The notes under the pieces are model-generated. The model was not told where the DNA came from, did no database searches, and saw nothing but the letters and a program-made list of their open reading frames with translations. Source: Pseudomonas sp. GM18 (GTDB taxonomy: Bacteria; Pseudomonadota; Gammaproteobacteria; Pseudomonadales; Pseudomonadaceae). Taken from it: a stretch of 49,810 nt of DNA. The DNA is taken from positions 1-49,810 of the forward strand of contig NZ_AKJT01000083.1 of NCBI RefSeq assembly GCF_000282195.1, read 5' to 3'. Every line of letters starts with the position of its first letter. Within the stretch, counting starts at the first letter, position 1. A program made the position numbers and the translations under genes. Shown one piece after another: positions 9,281 to 18,262 of the stretch.

Positions 9281-9610
9281 ATGAGCAGCGATCTTATCAA
9301 ACACGTTAGCGACGCTAGCTTCGAGGCCGACGTACTCAAGGCCGAAGGCGCTGTACTGGTCGACTACTGGGCTGAATGGTGCGGCCCTTGCAAAATGATC
9401 GCTCCTGTTCTGGACGAAATTGCCGAGACCTACAAAGGCAAGCTGACCGTTGCCAAACTGAACATCGACGAGAACCAGGAAACCCCGGCCAAGCACGGCG
9501 TGCGTGGTATCCCGACGCTGATGCTGTTCAAGAACGGCAACGTCGAAGCCACCAAGGTCGGCGCGCTGTCGAAGTCGCAACTGGCCGCTTTCCTCGACGC
9601 CAACATCTGA
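9281..9610 (+). CDS. trxA: Thioredoxin 1
   Basis: Small cytoplasmic dithiol reductase that keeps protein cysteines reduced. It is 109 residues with the canonical active site WCGPCK at Cys34 and Cys37 and the cis-proline motif GIPTLMLF. It sits directly upstream of rho, as in many gamma-proteobacteria, but a strong terminator separates the two genes. Confidence 0.97.
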   Translation: MSSDLIKHVSDASFEADVLKAEGAVLVDYWAEWCGPCKMIAPVLDEIAETYKGKLTVAKLNIDENQETPAKHGVRGIPTLMLFKNGNVEATKVGALSKSQLAAFLDANI

Positions 9611-9631
9611 GCGTTGTTATAAAGCGTCATG

Positions 9632-9660
9632 AAAAGGCCCCGCATTATGCGGGGCCTTTT
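9632..9660 (+). terminator. Terminator after trxA
   Basis: A 13-base perfect stem (AAAAGGCCCCGCA / TGCGGGGCCTTTT) around a TTA loop follows the trxA stop by about 20 bases and ends in T-rich sequence. Confidence 0.9.
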
Positions 9661-9666
9661 CGTTAT

Positions 9667-9857
9667 TGAGGGCTAGACGCTCCGAAACTCAGGTGGTACA
9701 TTCGGCCCCGCACTGGTTTCTCCACTGCCCCCTGCTAGCCGTCGCCGACGCACTCCTTTTCGAATAAGTACGCGATCCTGTCGCCTTCTCCGCGGCGCGG
9801 CCTCATTAAGCCAAAAGCTTAATTTCCCCCCTCCATAAATGATTACGTCATTCCTAT
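9667..9857 (+). promoter_or_regulatory. Structured, C-rich rho leader (rut-like, probably the Pseudomon-Rho RNA)
   Basis: The gap before rho is pyrimidine-rich: in 9721-9840 I count about 47 C against 21 G, the kind of C>G bubble Rho binds. A perfect hairpin ATTAAGC-CAAAA-GCTTAAT lies at 9805-9823, followed by a C/T-rich single-stranded stretch. The rho ATG has no recognisable Shine-Dalgarno sequence. A conserved RNA motif upstream of rho in pseudomonads (Pseudomon-Rho) has been described; I assign this leader to it by position and features, not by a covariance search. Confidence 0.6.
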
Positions 9858-11117
9858 ATGAATCTGACTGAACTCAAGCAAAAGCCGATCACCGAACTGC
9901 TCGAATTGGCCGAACAGATGGGCATAGAAAATATGGCCCGTTCGCGCAAGCAGGACGTGATTTTCTCCCTGCTCAAAAAGCACGCTAAAAGCGGCGAGGA
10001 AATCTCCGGTGATGGCGTGCTGGAGATTCTCCAGGACGGCTTCGGCTTCCTGCGCTCCGCTGATGCTTCCTATCTCGCCGGCCCGGACGACATTTACGTC
10101 TCGCCGAGCCAGATCCGCCGCTTCAACTTGCGCACCGGTGACACCATCGTTGGCAAGATCCGCCCTCCAAAGGAAGGCGAGCGGTATTTCGCGCTGCTCA
10201 AGGTCGACACGATCAACTACGATCGTCCCGAGAACGCGAAAAACAAGATTCTCTTCGAGAACCTGACCCCGCTGTTCCCGACCGTGCGCATGAAGATGGA
10301 AGCCGGCAACGGTTCCACCGAAGACTTGACCGGTCGTGTCATCGACCTGTGCGCCCCGATCGGCAAAGGCCAGCGCGGCCTGATCGTTGCTCCGCCGAAA
10401 GCCGGTAAAACGATCATGCTGCAAAACATCGCGGCAAACATTGCGCGTAACAACCCTGAAGTTCATCTGATCGTGCTGCTGATCGACGAACGTCCGGAAG
10501 AAGTGACCGAAATGCAGCGCACCGTGCGCGGCGAAGTGGTTGCCTCGACGTTCGACGAGCCGCCAACCCGCCACGTGCAGGTTGCTGAAATGGTGATCGA
10601 GAAGGCCAAACGCCTGGTCGAGCACAAGAAGGACGTGGTGATTCTGCTCGACTCCATCACCCGTCTGGCGCGTGCCTACAACACCGTGATCCCGAGCTCC
10701 GGCAAGGTGCTGACCGGTGGTGTCGATGCCCACGCCCTGGAGAAACCGAAACGTTTCTTCGGCGCTGCACGGAACATCGAAGAAGGCGGCTCGCTGACCA
10801 TCATCGCTACCGCGCTGGTTGAAACCGGCTCGAAGATGGACGAAGTGATCTACGAAGAATTCAAAGGCACCGGCAACATGGAGCTGCCTCTGGATCGCAA
10901 GATCGCCGAAAAACGTGTGTTCCCGGCCATCAACATCAACCGTTCCGGTACTCGCCGCGAAGAGTTGCTGACTGCCGACGATGAACTGCAGCGTATGTGG
11001 ATTCTGCGCAAACTGCTGCACCCGATGGACGAAGTTTCTGCCATCGAGTTCCTGGTCGACAAGCTGAAACAGACCAAGACCAACGACGAGTTCTTCTTGT
11101 CGATGAAACGTAAGTAA
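9858..11117 (+). CDS. rho: Transcription termination factor Rho
   Basis: Hexameric RNA-dependent ATPase/helicase that terminates transcription. It is 419 residues, full length for the family. The N-terminal Rho domain (MNLTELKQKPITELLELAE) and a cold-shock-like RNA-binding domain (GVLEILQDGFGFLRS) precede the RecA-like core, with P-loop APPKAGKT and Walker B VVILLDSITRLARA. The start is set by the conserved N-terminus although no clear ribosome site precedes it. The leader suggests autogenous control. Confidence 0.97.
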   Translation: MNLTELKQKPITELLELAEQMGIENMARSRKQDVIFSLLKKHAKSGEEISGDGVLEILQDGFGFLRSADASYLAGPDDIYVSPSQIRRFNLRTGDTIVGKIRPPKEGERYFALLKVDTINYDRPENAKNKILFENLTPLFPTVRMKMEAGNGSTEDLTGRVIDLCAPIGKGQRGLIVAPPKAGKTIMLQNIAANIARNNPEVHLIVLLIDERPEEVTEMQRTVRGEVVASTFDEPPTRHVQVAEMVIEKAKRLVEHKKDVVILLDSITRLARAYNTVIPSSGKVLTGGVDAHALEKPKRFFGAARNIEEGGSLTIIATALVETGSKMDEVIYEEFKGTGNMELPLDRKIAEKRVFPAININRSGTRREELLTADDELQRMWILRKLLHPMDEVSAIEFLVDKLKQTKTNDEFFLSMKRK

Positions 11118-11185
11118 CACGAAGTACTGTCTGGTCCTGAAGCAGGTTAAGCCTGTTCAGGAGGCGACAAACGCTTCAGAAAAGG

Positions 11186-11212
11186 GCGCCCCGAAAAGGG
11201 CGCTTTTTTTTT
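11186..11212 (+). terminator. Terminator after rho
   Basis: GCGCCC pairs with GGGCGC around CGAAAA, followed by nine T residues, about 70 bases after the rho stop. Confidence 0.85.
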
Positions 11213-11448
11213 GCGCCCGGTATTTTGTATCTGGATTGATACTTACTGTGCTGTAAACTGGCGCCCATTCAATGGGTGTCGCCGCCCGCTAACAGCAGAT
11301 CAATTGCCCCTGAATCCAATCTTGCTGGCGATTGAGTCAAGTGTTTTGACAGGTCTTTCCCTAAGTTGATCTCCGTCGAATATCCGCAGTCGCGCTATCG
11401 GTGAGTCCCTTTTCAATCGTCTTTGTATCTGAAATGACAAGGAATGTT
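11213..11448. other. Intergenic region between rho and the acyltransferase gene
   Basis: No coding frame is supported here. The sequence is AT-richer than its surroundings and contains a bulged hairpin at 11260-11283 (GGCG/CGCC and CCCA/TGGG stems). It presumably holds the promoter of the acyltransferase gene; I cannot assign convincing -35/-10 elements. Confidence 0.4.
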
Positions 11449-13404
11449 ATGCACACATTTGGCAATCGCCGTGATATTGACGGATTGCGGGCTTTGGCCG
11501 TTATTCCGGTCGTGCTGTTTCATTTTGGCTTCAGCACGTTCAGTGGTGGCTTTGTCGGTGTCGATGTCTTCTTCGTCATTTCCGGATTCCTGATTACCAG
11601 CATCCTGTTCCGTGAGATCAGCGCGCAGCGTTTCAGCTTCGTCGATTTCTGGGCTCGCCGTGCACGACGAATTATTCCAGCCCTGAGCGTGGTGCTGTTG
11701 GCGACGCTGGCTCTGGGCTGGTTGTTGCTGACGGCCAAGGACTTCTCTGAGTTGGGAAGGACGGTTCGTTATCAGTCGCTGTTCATTTCCAACATTCTGT
11801 TCATGCGTGAAGACGGCTACTTCCAGCCCGCGTCGGAATTGAAGCCGTTGCTGCATACCTGGTCCCTGGCCGTTGAAGAGCAGTACTACATCTTCTTTCC
11901 GCTGTTGATGGTGTTGTTGATGCGTCATGTGCGCCATTGGCGCTGGATGTTGTTTGCCGTGCTGCTGGTGTCTTTCGGGCTGAATATCGCCTATATCGAC
12001 CGCAAGCCCGACGTCGCCTTCTTCTCGCTGCCGACACGGGCCTGGGAGCTGTTGTGCGGTGCCATGCTCGCGGTCTTGCCCGCACCAAGACACGCTGTGC
12101 GGCCCTGGCTCTATCAGTCTGTGGGAGTGGCCGGGTTAATGGCGGTCCTGGTGGCTGTTTTCACTTTCGACAAGGCCACGGTGTTCCCAGGCTGGGCGGC
12201 TTTGCTGCCTGTGCTCGGTGCAACCGCGCTGATCTGGTCAGGCGGGCACGGTTCTACATGGAGCGCTCAGGTTTTGAGTGCTCGCGCGCTGGTATGGATC
12301 GGCTTGCTCTCCTATTCCTTGTATTTGTGGCACTGGCCGGTCTATGTCTACGCCAATGCCATTTCGATCGACGGCATTCAGCCCTTGGAGGCTGCGGGCT
12401 GGATGCTATTGGCGCTCGGCCTTGCATGGCTGAGCTGGCGCTTCGTCGAACTCCCATTCCGTGAAAGGCGCTTGCTTGCCGGACGCAAACCCGTGTTGTT
12501 GGGGGGGCTGCTGGCCATGGTCGCGCTGGCGATCACCGGTTCGATGGTGCGATCGGCGGATGGTTTTCCTCAACGCCTTACCGGCAAAGCGCTGGAATAT
12601 GCGCTGTCGCGGGAGTGGCGGGCCGGACAGATGAAATGCATGTCGGTGACCTCGGACAAAAAACTGGACAAGGCGTGTCTGGTGGGGGGTAACGAAGAGA
12701 TTCCGGCGACGCAAATGTTCTGGGGCGACAGTCACGCTGCCGCGCTGTTGCCGGCGATCGAAAGTAGCGCAAAGCGCGAGGGTCGCCCGGTATGGCTTTA
12801 CAGCATGAGTGCCTGTCCGCCGGTTCTGAGCGATGACCTGCGCCAGCGTTGCAAGGATTTCAACGAACAGACAATGGAGCGGGTTCGCAGCCTGCAGATT
12901 AAGGATGTGGTACTGGCATCCAATTGGAGTCTTTACGTTTACGGTCGCGAAGACGGCGATAAAAAGGTTCTGCTTAATCAGTATGACAATACGGCCCAGG
13001 CCGAGACGCGTATGACCACGGCGCTCAAGGCGCGGGTGGCGGCGTTAAGGGAGGCGGGCGCGCAAGTCTGGTTGTTCAAGGAAGTGCCGCTGCAGCGCAA
13101 GGGCACCATTGACCGACTGACGAGCCTGGCCCGGATCGGGCGTTCGGCCGAGGGGCTGGGCCGCCCGCTCGAAGAGCACCTGGCGCGCCAGCATTTTCTC
13201 AATACCTTGTTCGACTCGATGAGTGCCGCCGACCCAGGTGTACATGTCATCGATCCTACGCCAATGATGTGTGTGGGCCAGATTTGCAGTATCGAGGTCA
13301 ATGGTCATTCGCAGTACAAGGACGAGGATCATCTGTCGGACACCGGCGGTGCCCGCTTGAGCCCGTTGTTTGCCCCGTTGCTGCTGGGTGCAAATCACAA
13401 TTGA
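11449..13404 (+). CDS. Membrane acyltransferase (OafA/YrhL-type) fused to a C-terminal SGNH domain
   Basis: Likely O-acetylates a surface glycan such as LPS O-antigen. The 651-residue protein has an N-terminal acyltransferase-3 domain of about ten membrane segments: DIDGLRALAVIPVVLFHFG with the catalytic histidine, GGFVGVDVFFVISGFLI, RRARRIIPAL and HTWSLAVEEQYYIFFPLL. A periplasmic SGNH-like domain follows, with GDSH near residue 425 and the D..H pair in DEDHLSDTGG near the end. The ATG at 11449 has AAGGA five bases upstream; an in-frame GTG at 11401 is less likely. The acceptor cannot be told from sequence, as no polysaccharide genes are adjacent. Confidence 0.88.
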   Translation: MHTFGNRRDIDGLRALAVIPVVLFHFGFSTFSGGFVGVDVFFVISGFLITSILFREISAQRFSFVDFWARRARRIIPALSVVLLATLALGWLLLTAKDFSELGRTVRYQSLFISNILFMREDGYFQPASELKPLLHTWSLAVEEQYYIFFPLLMVLLMRHVRHWRWMLFAVLLVSFGLNIAYIDRKPDVAFFSLPTRAWELLCGAMLAVLPAPRHAVRPWLYQSVGVAGLMAVLVAVFTFDKATVFPGWAALLPVLGATALIWSGGHGSTWSAQVLSARALVWIGLLSYSLYLWHWPVYVYANAISIDGIQPLEAAGWMLLALGLAWLSWRFVELPFRERRLLAGRKPVLLGGLLAMVALAITGSMVRSADGFPQRLTGKALEYALSREWRAGQMKCMSVTSDKKLDKACLVGGNEEIPATQMFWGDSHAAALLPAIESSAKREGRPVWLYSMSACPPVLSDDLRQRCKDFNEQTMERVRSLQIKDVVLASNWSLYVYGREDGDKKVLLNQYDNTAQAETRMTTALKARVAALREAGAQVWLFKEVPLQRKGTIDRLTSLARIGRSAEGLGRPLEEHLARQHFLNTLFDSMSAADPGVHVIDPTPMMCVGQICSIEVNGHSQYKDEDHLSDTGGARLSPLFAPLLLGANHN

Positions 13405-13484
13405 TTGCTGCTGCGCACTGACAGGCTGCTGTTTGGCCGGCAGAGCAGGTAGGATGTACGCCTATTTTAGGGGTGCCATCATCA

Positions 13485-14951
13485 ATGAAATTCAAGGACC
13501 TTCGGGATTTCGTGCAGCAGCTTGAGCAGCGCGGAGAGTTGAAACGCATCCAGATCCCCGTCTCTCCAGTGCTGGAGATGACCGAAGTCTGTGATCGCAC
13601 GCTGCGGGCCAAAGGCCCGGCGCTGTTGTTCGAAAAACCCACCGGCTATGACATTCCGGTGCTCGGCAACCTGTTCGGCACCCCCGAACGGGTGGCCATG
13701 GGCATGGGCGCCGAGTCGGTCAGCGAGTTGCGCGAAATCGGCAAGTTGCTGGCGTTCCTCAAGGAGCCCGAGCCGCCGAAAGGTTTGAAGGACGCCTGGT
13801 CCAAGCTGCCGATCTTTCGCAAGATCATCTCGATGGCGCCGAAAGTCGTCAAAGACGCGGTGTGCCAGGAAGTGGTCATTGAAGGCGACGATGTCGACCT
13901 CGCGATGTTGCCGGTGCAGACCTGCTGGCCAGGCGATGTCGGCCCGCTGATCACCTGGGGCCTGACCGTCACCAAAGGTCCGAACAAGGATCGCCAGAAC
14001 CTCGGCATCTACCGTCAACAGGTGATCGGTCGCAACAAGGTGATCATGCGCTGGTTGAGCCATCGTGGCGGCGCGCTGGATTACCGCGAGTGGTGTGAGA
14101 AACATCCCGGCCAGCCGTTCCCGGTGTCCGTGGCCCTGGGCGCTGACCCGGCCACCATTCTTGGCGCCGTGACGCCGGTGCCGGACAGCCTCTCCGAATA
14201 CGCTTTCGCCGGTCTGCTGCGGGGCAATCGCACCGAACTGGTGAAATGCCGCGGCAACGACCTGCAAGTGCCGGCCACTGCCGAAATCATCCTCGAAGGC
14301 GTGATCCATCCGGGCGAAATGGCCGATGAAGGTCCGTACGGCGACCACACCGGCTACTACAACGAAGTCGACAGCTTCCCGGTGTTCACCGTCGAGCGCA
14401 TCACCCATCGGATCAAGCCGATCTACCACAGCACCTACACCGGCCGTCCGCCGGATGAGCCGGCGATTCTCGGTGTGGCGCTGAACGAAGTGTTCGTGCC
14501 GATCCTGCAGAAGCAATTCCCTGAGATCACTGACTTCTACCTGCCGCCCGAAGGCTGCTCGTACCGCATGGCCATCGTGACCATGAAGAAGTCGTATCCC
14601 GGCCACGCCAAGCGGGTAATGCTCGGTGTCTGGTCGTTTTTGCGACAGTTCATGTACACCAAGTTCGTTATCGTCACCGACGACGATATCAACGCACGGG
14701 ACTGGAACGACGTGATCTGGGCCATTACCACGCGCATGGACCCCAAGCGCGACACGGTGATGATCGATAACACGCCGATCGACTACCTGGACTTCGCCTC
14801 GCCGGTCTCCGGCCTGGGTTCGAAGATGGGGCTCGATGCCACGCATAAATGGCCAGGCGAAACCACCCGCGAGTGGGGCCGGGTCATCGTCAAGGATGAA
14901 GCCGTTACCCAACGGATCGATGCCATCTGGAATCAGTTAGGAATAGATTGA
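13485..14951 (+). CDS. ubiD: 4-hydroxy-3-polyprenylbenzoate decarboxylase
   Basis: Prenylated-FMN-dependent decarboxylase of ubiquinone synthesis. It is 488 residues, beginning MKFKDLRDFVQQLE, and matches the UbiD family throughout, including the GPYGDHTGYY segment and the C-terminal MGLDATHKWPGET. The ATG at 13485 is used rather than the GTG four codons earlier because it is the conserved N-terminus. The prFMN synthase gene ubiX is not in this window. The stop overlaps the next gene's start by one base (TGATG). Confidence 0.95.
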   Translation: MKFKDLRDFVQQLEQRGELKRIQIPVSPVLEMTEVCDRTLRAKGPALLFEKPTGYDIPVLGNLFGTPERVAMGMGAESVSELREIGKLLAFLKEPEPPKGLKDAWSKLPIFRKIISMAPKVVKDAVCQEVVIEGDDVDLAMLPVQTCWPGDVGPLITWGLTVTKGPNKDRQNLGIYRQQVIGRNKVIMRWLSHRGGALDYREWCEKHPGQPFPVSVALGADPATILGAVTPVPDSLSEYAFAGLLRGNRTELVKCRGNDLQVPATAEIILEGVIHPGEMADEGPYGDHTGYYNEVDSFPVFTVERITHRIKPIYHSTYTGRPPDEPAILGVALNEVFVPILQKQFPEITDFYLPPEGCSYRMAIVTMKKSYPGHAKRVMLGVWSFLRQFMYTKFVIVTDDDINARDWNDVIWAITTRMDPKRDTVMIDNTPIDYLDFASPVSGLGSKMGLDATHKWPGETTREWGRVIVKDEAVTQRIDAIWNQLGID

Positions 14952-15919
14952 TGCGTGTAACCTTGCAGCCCTCCGGAGCAGTGCTTGAGATTCTGCCCGG
15001 CGAGCGGATTCTCGATGGCGCGCGGCGCTTGGGCTATGAATGCCCACAAAGTTGCCGTAACGGCAATTGCCATGTGTGCGGCGCGTTGCTGGTGGAAGGG
15101 CGGGTCGAACAGGCTGGTGATGTGCGCGACCATGGCGAGTTCTACACTTGCATTGCAGAGCCGCTGGAAGACTGCATCGTGCTGTGGGATGGCGTGCTCG
15201 CGCTGGGAGAACTGCCGGTGCGCAGCGTGTCGTGTCAGGTCATTGAATGCAGGGACGTCGGCGGCGATACCTGGCGCGTGCGTCTGCGTGCGCCTGCGGG
15301 CAAGCCACCGCGTTATCACGCTGGCCAGTACCTGATGATCGAACGTGAGAATGGCGAAAAATCCGCTTTTTCCCTGGCCTCTGCACCGCATTCCGGCCGC
15401 GACCTGGAAATTCATGTACTGGCGCGCGAAAGCAGTGCGCTGAGCCTGATCGAACAGCTCCAGCGCAACCCGATGGTGCGGATCGAGATGCCGTTCGGCG
15501 ACACCCATCTGGCGGAACTGCCGAACGGTCCTCTGGTACTGATTGCTGCCGGTACCGGCATGGGGCAGATCCACAGCCTGATCGAGCATTGCCGCGCCAC
15601 GGGTTTCAAGCATCCAGTTCACCTGTATTGGGGCGTGCGTCGACCTGAAGACTTTTACAACGTCGAGCATTGGGATGAATGGCTGAAGTTGCCCAATCTG
15701 TTCCTGCATAAAGTCGTCAGCGATCAATGCGGCTGGCAAGGGCGCTGCGGCATGTTGCATGAGGCGGTGTGTGAAGATTTCCCTGATCTGAAAGCACTGC
15801 ACGTCTACGCCAGCGGCTCTCCGGCCATGGTCTATGGCACTCTGGATGCGCTGGTCGAAGCCGGCATGGATGCCCATCAAATGCGCGCGGATGTATTCGC
15901 TTACGCGCCGCGATCTTGA
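14951..15919 (+). CDS. NAD(P)H-flavin/ferredoxin reductase with N-terminal 2Fe-2S domain
   Basis: Electron-transfer flavoprotein of the ferredoxin-reductase family, often annotated as CDP-6-deoxy-delta-3,4-glucoseen reductase. In 322 residues it has a plant-type 2Fe-2S domain (cysteines near 35, 40, 43 and 67), then an FAD-binding beta-barrel (YHAGQYLMIE, SAFSLASAP) and an NAD-binding domain (IAAGTGMGQIHSLIEHC). It is translationally coupled to ubiD, so it may supply electrons around ubiquinone or prenyl-flavin chemistry, but that is inference; no sugar-biosynthesis genes are nearby to support the usual name. Confidence 0.85.
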   Translation: MRVTLQPSGAVLEILPGERILDGARRLGYECPQSCRNGNCHVCGALLVEGRVEQAGDVRDHGEFYTCIAEPLEDCIVLWDGVLALGELPVRSVSCQVIECRDVGGDTWRVRLRAPAGKPPRYHAGQYLMIERENGEKSAFSLASAPHSGRDLEIHVLARESSALSLIEQLQRNPMVRIEMPFGDTHLAELPNGPLVLIAAGTGMGQIHSLIEHCRATGFKHPVHLYWGVRRPEDFYNVEHWDEWLKLPNLFLHKVVSDQCGWQGRCGMLHEAVCEDFPDLKALHVYASGSPAMVYGTLDALVEAGMDAHQMRADVFAYAPRS

Positions 15920-16037
15920 TCCGCAGATCCTGATCTGCGAGCCTGATCGTTATAACTCTCTATATAGCCCATCGGTATTTATGAATTTATGTAAATGCCG
16001 GTAGGTTATATCTCATGCAGGCAATCAGTTTAAAACT

Positions 16038-16058
16038 GTGCCATGGCACTTAAATTGC
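16038..16058 (+). promoter_or_regulatory. Near-perfect sigma-54 promoter upstream of the ChaC-like gene
   Basis: TGGCAC-TTAAA-TTGC at 16044-16058 matches the -24/-12 consensus exactly, with GG and GC ten bases apart. A 12-base perfect palindrome GTGCCATGGCAC (16038-16049) overlaps the -24 element. The predicted start is near 16070, about 70 bases before the gene. Upstream at roughly 15972-16000 an AT-rich dyad (CGGTATTTA / TAAATGCCG) could be an activator or IHF site. Confidence 0.65.
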
Positions 16059-16141
16059 CTTAAACGTTATGTGCCTTATTGTTACAGCGGTGCGTTCTAT
16101 TAAGTAATTCTTCACCCGCGGGGAGCTGAACGCTATTCGCC

Positions 16142-16810
16142 ATGAGCGCCATTGAATCTGCTTTTTTGAATCTGGCTTACCCTCCGCGGCTCGACCTGGG
16201 GCCGCAGCTTACGCACGAACAATTGCTCAGCTCGATGCAGTCGACCATGGCGCGCCACAAGGGTGGGCCGGTCTGGCTGTTCGCGTATGGTTCGCTGATC
16301 TGGCGGCCTGAATGTGCGGCGGTTGAGCGAGTGCGCGGCCGGGTGCATGGCTACCATCGCGGTTTGTACCTGTGGTCCCACGAGCATCGCGGCACGCCGG
16401 AAGTGCCGGGGCTGGTATTTGGCCTGGATCGCGGTGGTTCTTGCAGCGGCTTCGCTTATCGCTTGCCCGAAGAACAGCTCGACGCTTCGCTTTATGCGCT
16501 GTGGCAGCGTGAAATGCCATTCCCGTCCTATCGTCCACATTGGCTCAACTGCCGTCTTGAAAACGGAAACCAGGTTCAGGCATTGGGATTTGTATTGGAG
16601 CGGCACCTGCCCAGCTATGCCGGCAACTTGCCGGATCACGTGCTGAGCCAGGTATTTGAAAACGCTTGCGGGCGTTACGGCACCACTCGCGAGTATGTCG
16701 AGCAGACCGCCCACGCCCTGCGTAGCCACGCCATGCCAGACCGGAATCTGGAGGCGCGGCTCAAGCGCTGCAAATCAAAGGCAGATCAGGCGAGCGCTTC
16801 GCGGCCCTGA
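16142..16810 (+). CDS. ChaC-like gamma-glutamylcyclotransferase
   Basis: Probably cleaves glutathione or gamma-glutamyl peptides to 5-oxoproline plus the remaining amino acid or dipeptide. The 222-residue protein has the nucleotide/GGCT signature WLFAYGSLIWRPE around residue 47 and the conserved glutamate region of ChaC proteins (FRCGFAYRLPEE-like segment). The ATG at 16142 follows GGGGAGCTGAACG. Its last 25 bases overlap the end of the convergent glpT gene. A consensus sigma-54 promoter lies upstream, suggesting nitrogen- or sulfur-related control rather than housekeeping expression. Confidence 0.85.
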   Translation: MSAIESAFLNLAYPPRLDLGPQLTHEQLLSSMQSTMARHKGGPVWLFAYGSLIWRPECAAVERVRGRVHGYHRGLYLWSHEHRGTPEVPGLVFGLDRGGSCSGFAYRLPEEQLDASLYALWQREMPFPSYRPHWLNCRLENGNQVQALGFVLERHLPSYAGNLPDHVLSQVFENACGRYGTTREYVEQTAHALRSHAMPDRNLEARLKRCKSKADQASASRP

Positions 16811-18135
16811 CTGGCGACGTTTTTGTGGCCCAGGGTAGGTGCCAGGAACGCCATCGCCAGCAGGCAGGCAACGACCAACAGAATGAAGCCGCCATCCCAG
16901 CCGAAATAGTCCACTGTGTAGCCCATCATGGCACTGGCCGCGACGGAACCACCCAAGTAGCCGAACAGGCCGGTAAAGCCTGCGGCCGTACCCGCGGCCT
17001 TCTTCGGCACCAGTTCCAGCGCCTGCAGGCCGACCAGCATCACCGGGCCGTAGATCAGGAAGCCGATGGCGAACAGCGAGATCATGTCGATCATCGGGTT
17101 GCCCGGCGGATTCAGCCAATACACGATCGTCGCAACGGTCACCAACGCCATGAAAACCATGCCGGTCAGACCACGGTTGCCACGGAAGATCTTGTCCGAC
17201 ATCCAGCCGCACAGCAGCGTGCCGGGAATGCCCGCCCACTCGTACAGGAAGTAAGCCCACGACGTCTTGTCGAAGTCGAAGTGCTTGACCTCTTTGAGGT
17301 AGGTCGGCGCCCAGTCCAGAATGCCGTAGCGCAGCAGGTAGACGAAGACGTTAGCCAGTGCGATGAACCAGAGCATTTTGTTGCGCAGCACGTATTTGAC
17401 GAAGATGTCCCTGGCGCTGAATTCTTCTTCGTGACTGGCGTCGTAGCCTTCCGGGTAATCGTTCTTGTACTTCTCGATCGGCGGCAGGCCCGTCGATTGC
17501 GGCGTATCGCGCATCACGATGAAGGCGAACACGGCGACCAGTAAGGCCACGGCAGCCGGGACGTAGAACTTGCTGTGCCAGTCGTTGAACCAGCCCATGC
17601 CGAGAATCGCCAGCGGGCCGATCAAGCCACCGCCAACGTTATGCGCGGTGTTCCAGACCGAAACCACACCGCCACGCTCTTTCTGCGACCACCAGTGCAC
17701 CATGGTTCGCCCGCTCGGCGGCCAACCCATGCCTTGCGCCCAGCCGTTGATGAACAACAGGATGAACATCATGGTCACGCTCGACGTGGCCCAAGGTGCG
17801 AAACCGAAAACGAACATCACCGCGGCGGACACCACCAAGCCAAAGGGCAGGAAGTAACGCGGGTTGGAGCGGTCGGACACGATGCCCATCAGAAACTTGG
17901 ACAGGCCATAGGCGATTGCAATCGCCGACATCGCCACACCCAGTTGGCCTTTTGTATAGCCTTGGGCGATCAGGTCCGGGAACGCCAGGGTGAAGTTCTT
18001 GCGCAGCAGGTAGTAACCGGCATAGCCAATGAAAATCCCGGCGAAGATCTGCCAGCGAAGGCGTCGGTAGGTGCTGTCTATTTTTTCTTCAGGCAATGGA
18101 GCCTGATGTGCGGCAGGACGAAAGAAAGCAAACAT
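16786..18135 (-). CDS. glpT: Glycerol-3-phosphate transporter
   Basis: Inner-membrane antiporter exchanging glycerol-3-phosphate for inorganic phosphate. It is 449 residues with 12 predicted membrane segments and very close similarity to E. coli GlpT: STYRRLRWQIF, GYAGYYLLRKNF, the WPPSGRTMVHWW motif and FGYLGGSVAAS. This transporter is also the usual route for fosfomycin entry. Two GlpR-like operators lie upstream, while the other glp genes are not in the window. The 3' end overlaps the ChaC-like gene. Confidence 0.96.
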   Translation of the reverse strand: MFAFFRPAAHQAPLPEEKIDSTYRRLRWQIFAGIFIGYAGYYLLRKNFTLAFPDLIAQGYTKGQLGVAMSAIAIAYGLSKFLMGIVSDRSNPRYFLPFGLVVSAAVMFVFGFAPWATSSVTMMFILLFINGWAQGMGWPPSGRTMVHWWSQKERGGVVSVWNTAHNVGGGLIGPLAILGMGWFNDWHSKFYVPAAVALLVAVFAFIVMRDTPQSTGLPPIEKYKNDYPEGYDASHEEEFSARDIFVKYVLRNKMLWFIALANVFVYLLRYGILDWAPTYLKEVKHFDFDKTSWAYFLYEWAGIPGTLLCGWMSDKIFRGNRGLTGMVFMALVTVATIVYWLNPPGNPMIDMISLFAIGFLIYGPVMLVGLQALELVPKKAAGTAAGFTGLFGYLGGSVAASAMMGYTVDYFGWDGGFILLVVACLLAMAFLAPTLGHKNVASQGREALA

Positions 18136-18181
18136 TCAAGAGCTCCAGATTTCTTGTTTTGACTGCGGATGCGAATGTTAC

Positions 18182-18198
18182 AGTTTCGTTACCGAAAA
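18182..18198. promoter_or_regulatory. Putative GlpR operator 1 (proximal)
   Basis: TTTCG-TTAC-CGAAA dyad about 50 bases upstream of glpT; compared with the E. coli GlpR consensus WATGTTCGWTAWCGAACATW I count 12 of 16 core matches. Confidence 0.5.
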
Positions 18199-18244
18199 TA
18201 GCACCGGTTCGCATCGGCAAAACAGCGGAAATGTTGGAGATTGC

Positions 18245-18262
18245 ATGTTCCTTTATGAACAT
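18245..18262. promoter_or_regulatory. Putative GlpR operator 2 (distal)
   Basis: ATGTTC-CTTTAT-GAACAT: both half-sites of the GlpR consensus are perfect with the correct six-base spacer; the dyad extends one further base on each side. About 110 bases upstream of glpT. Confidence 0.6.
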
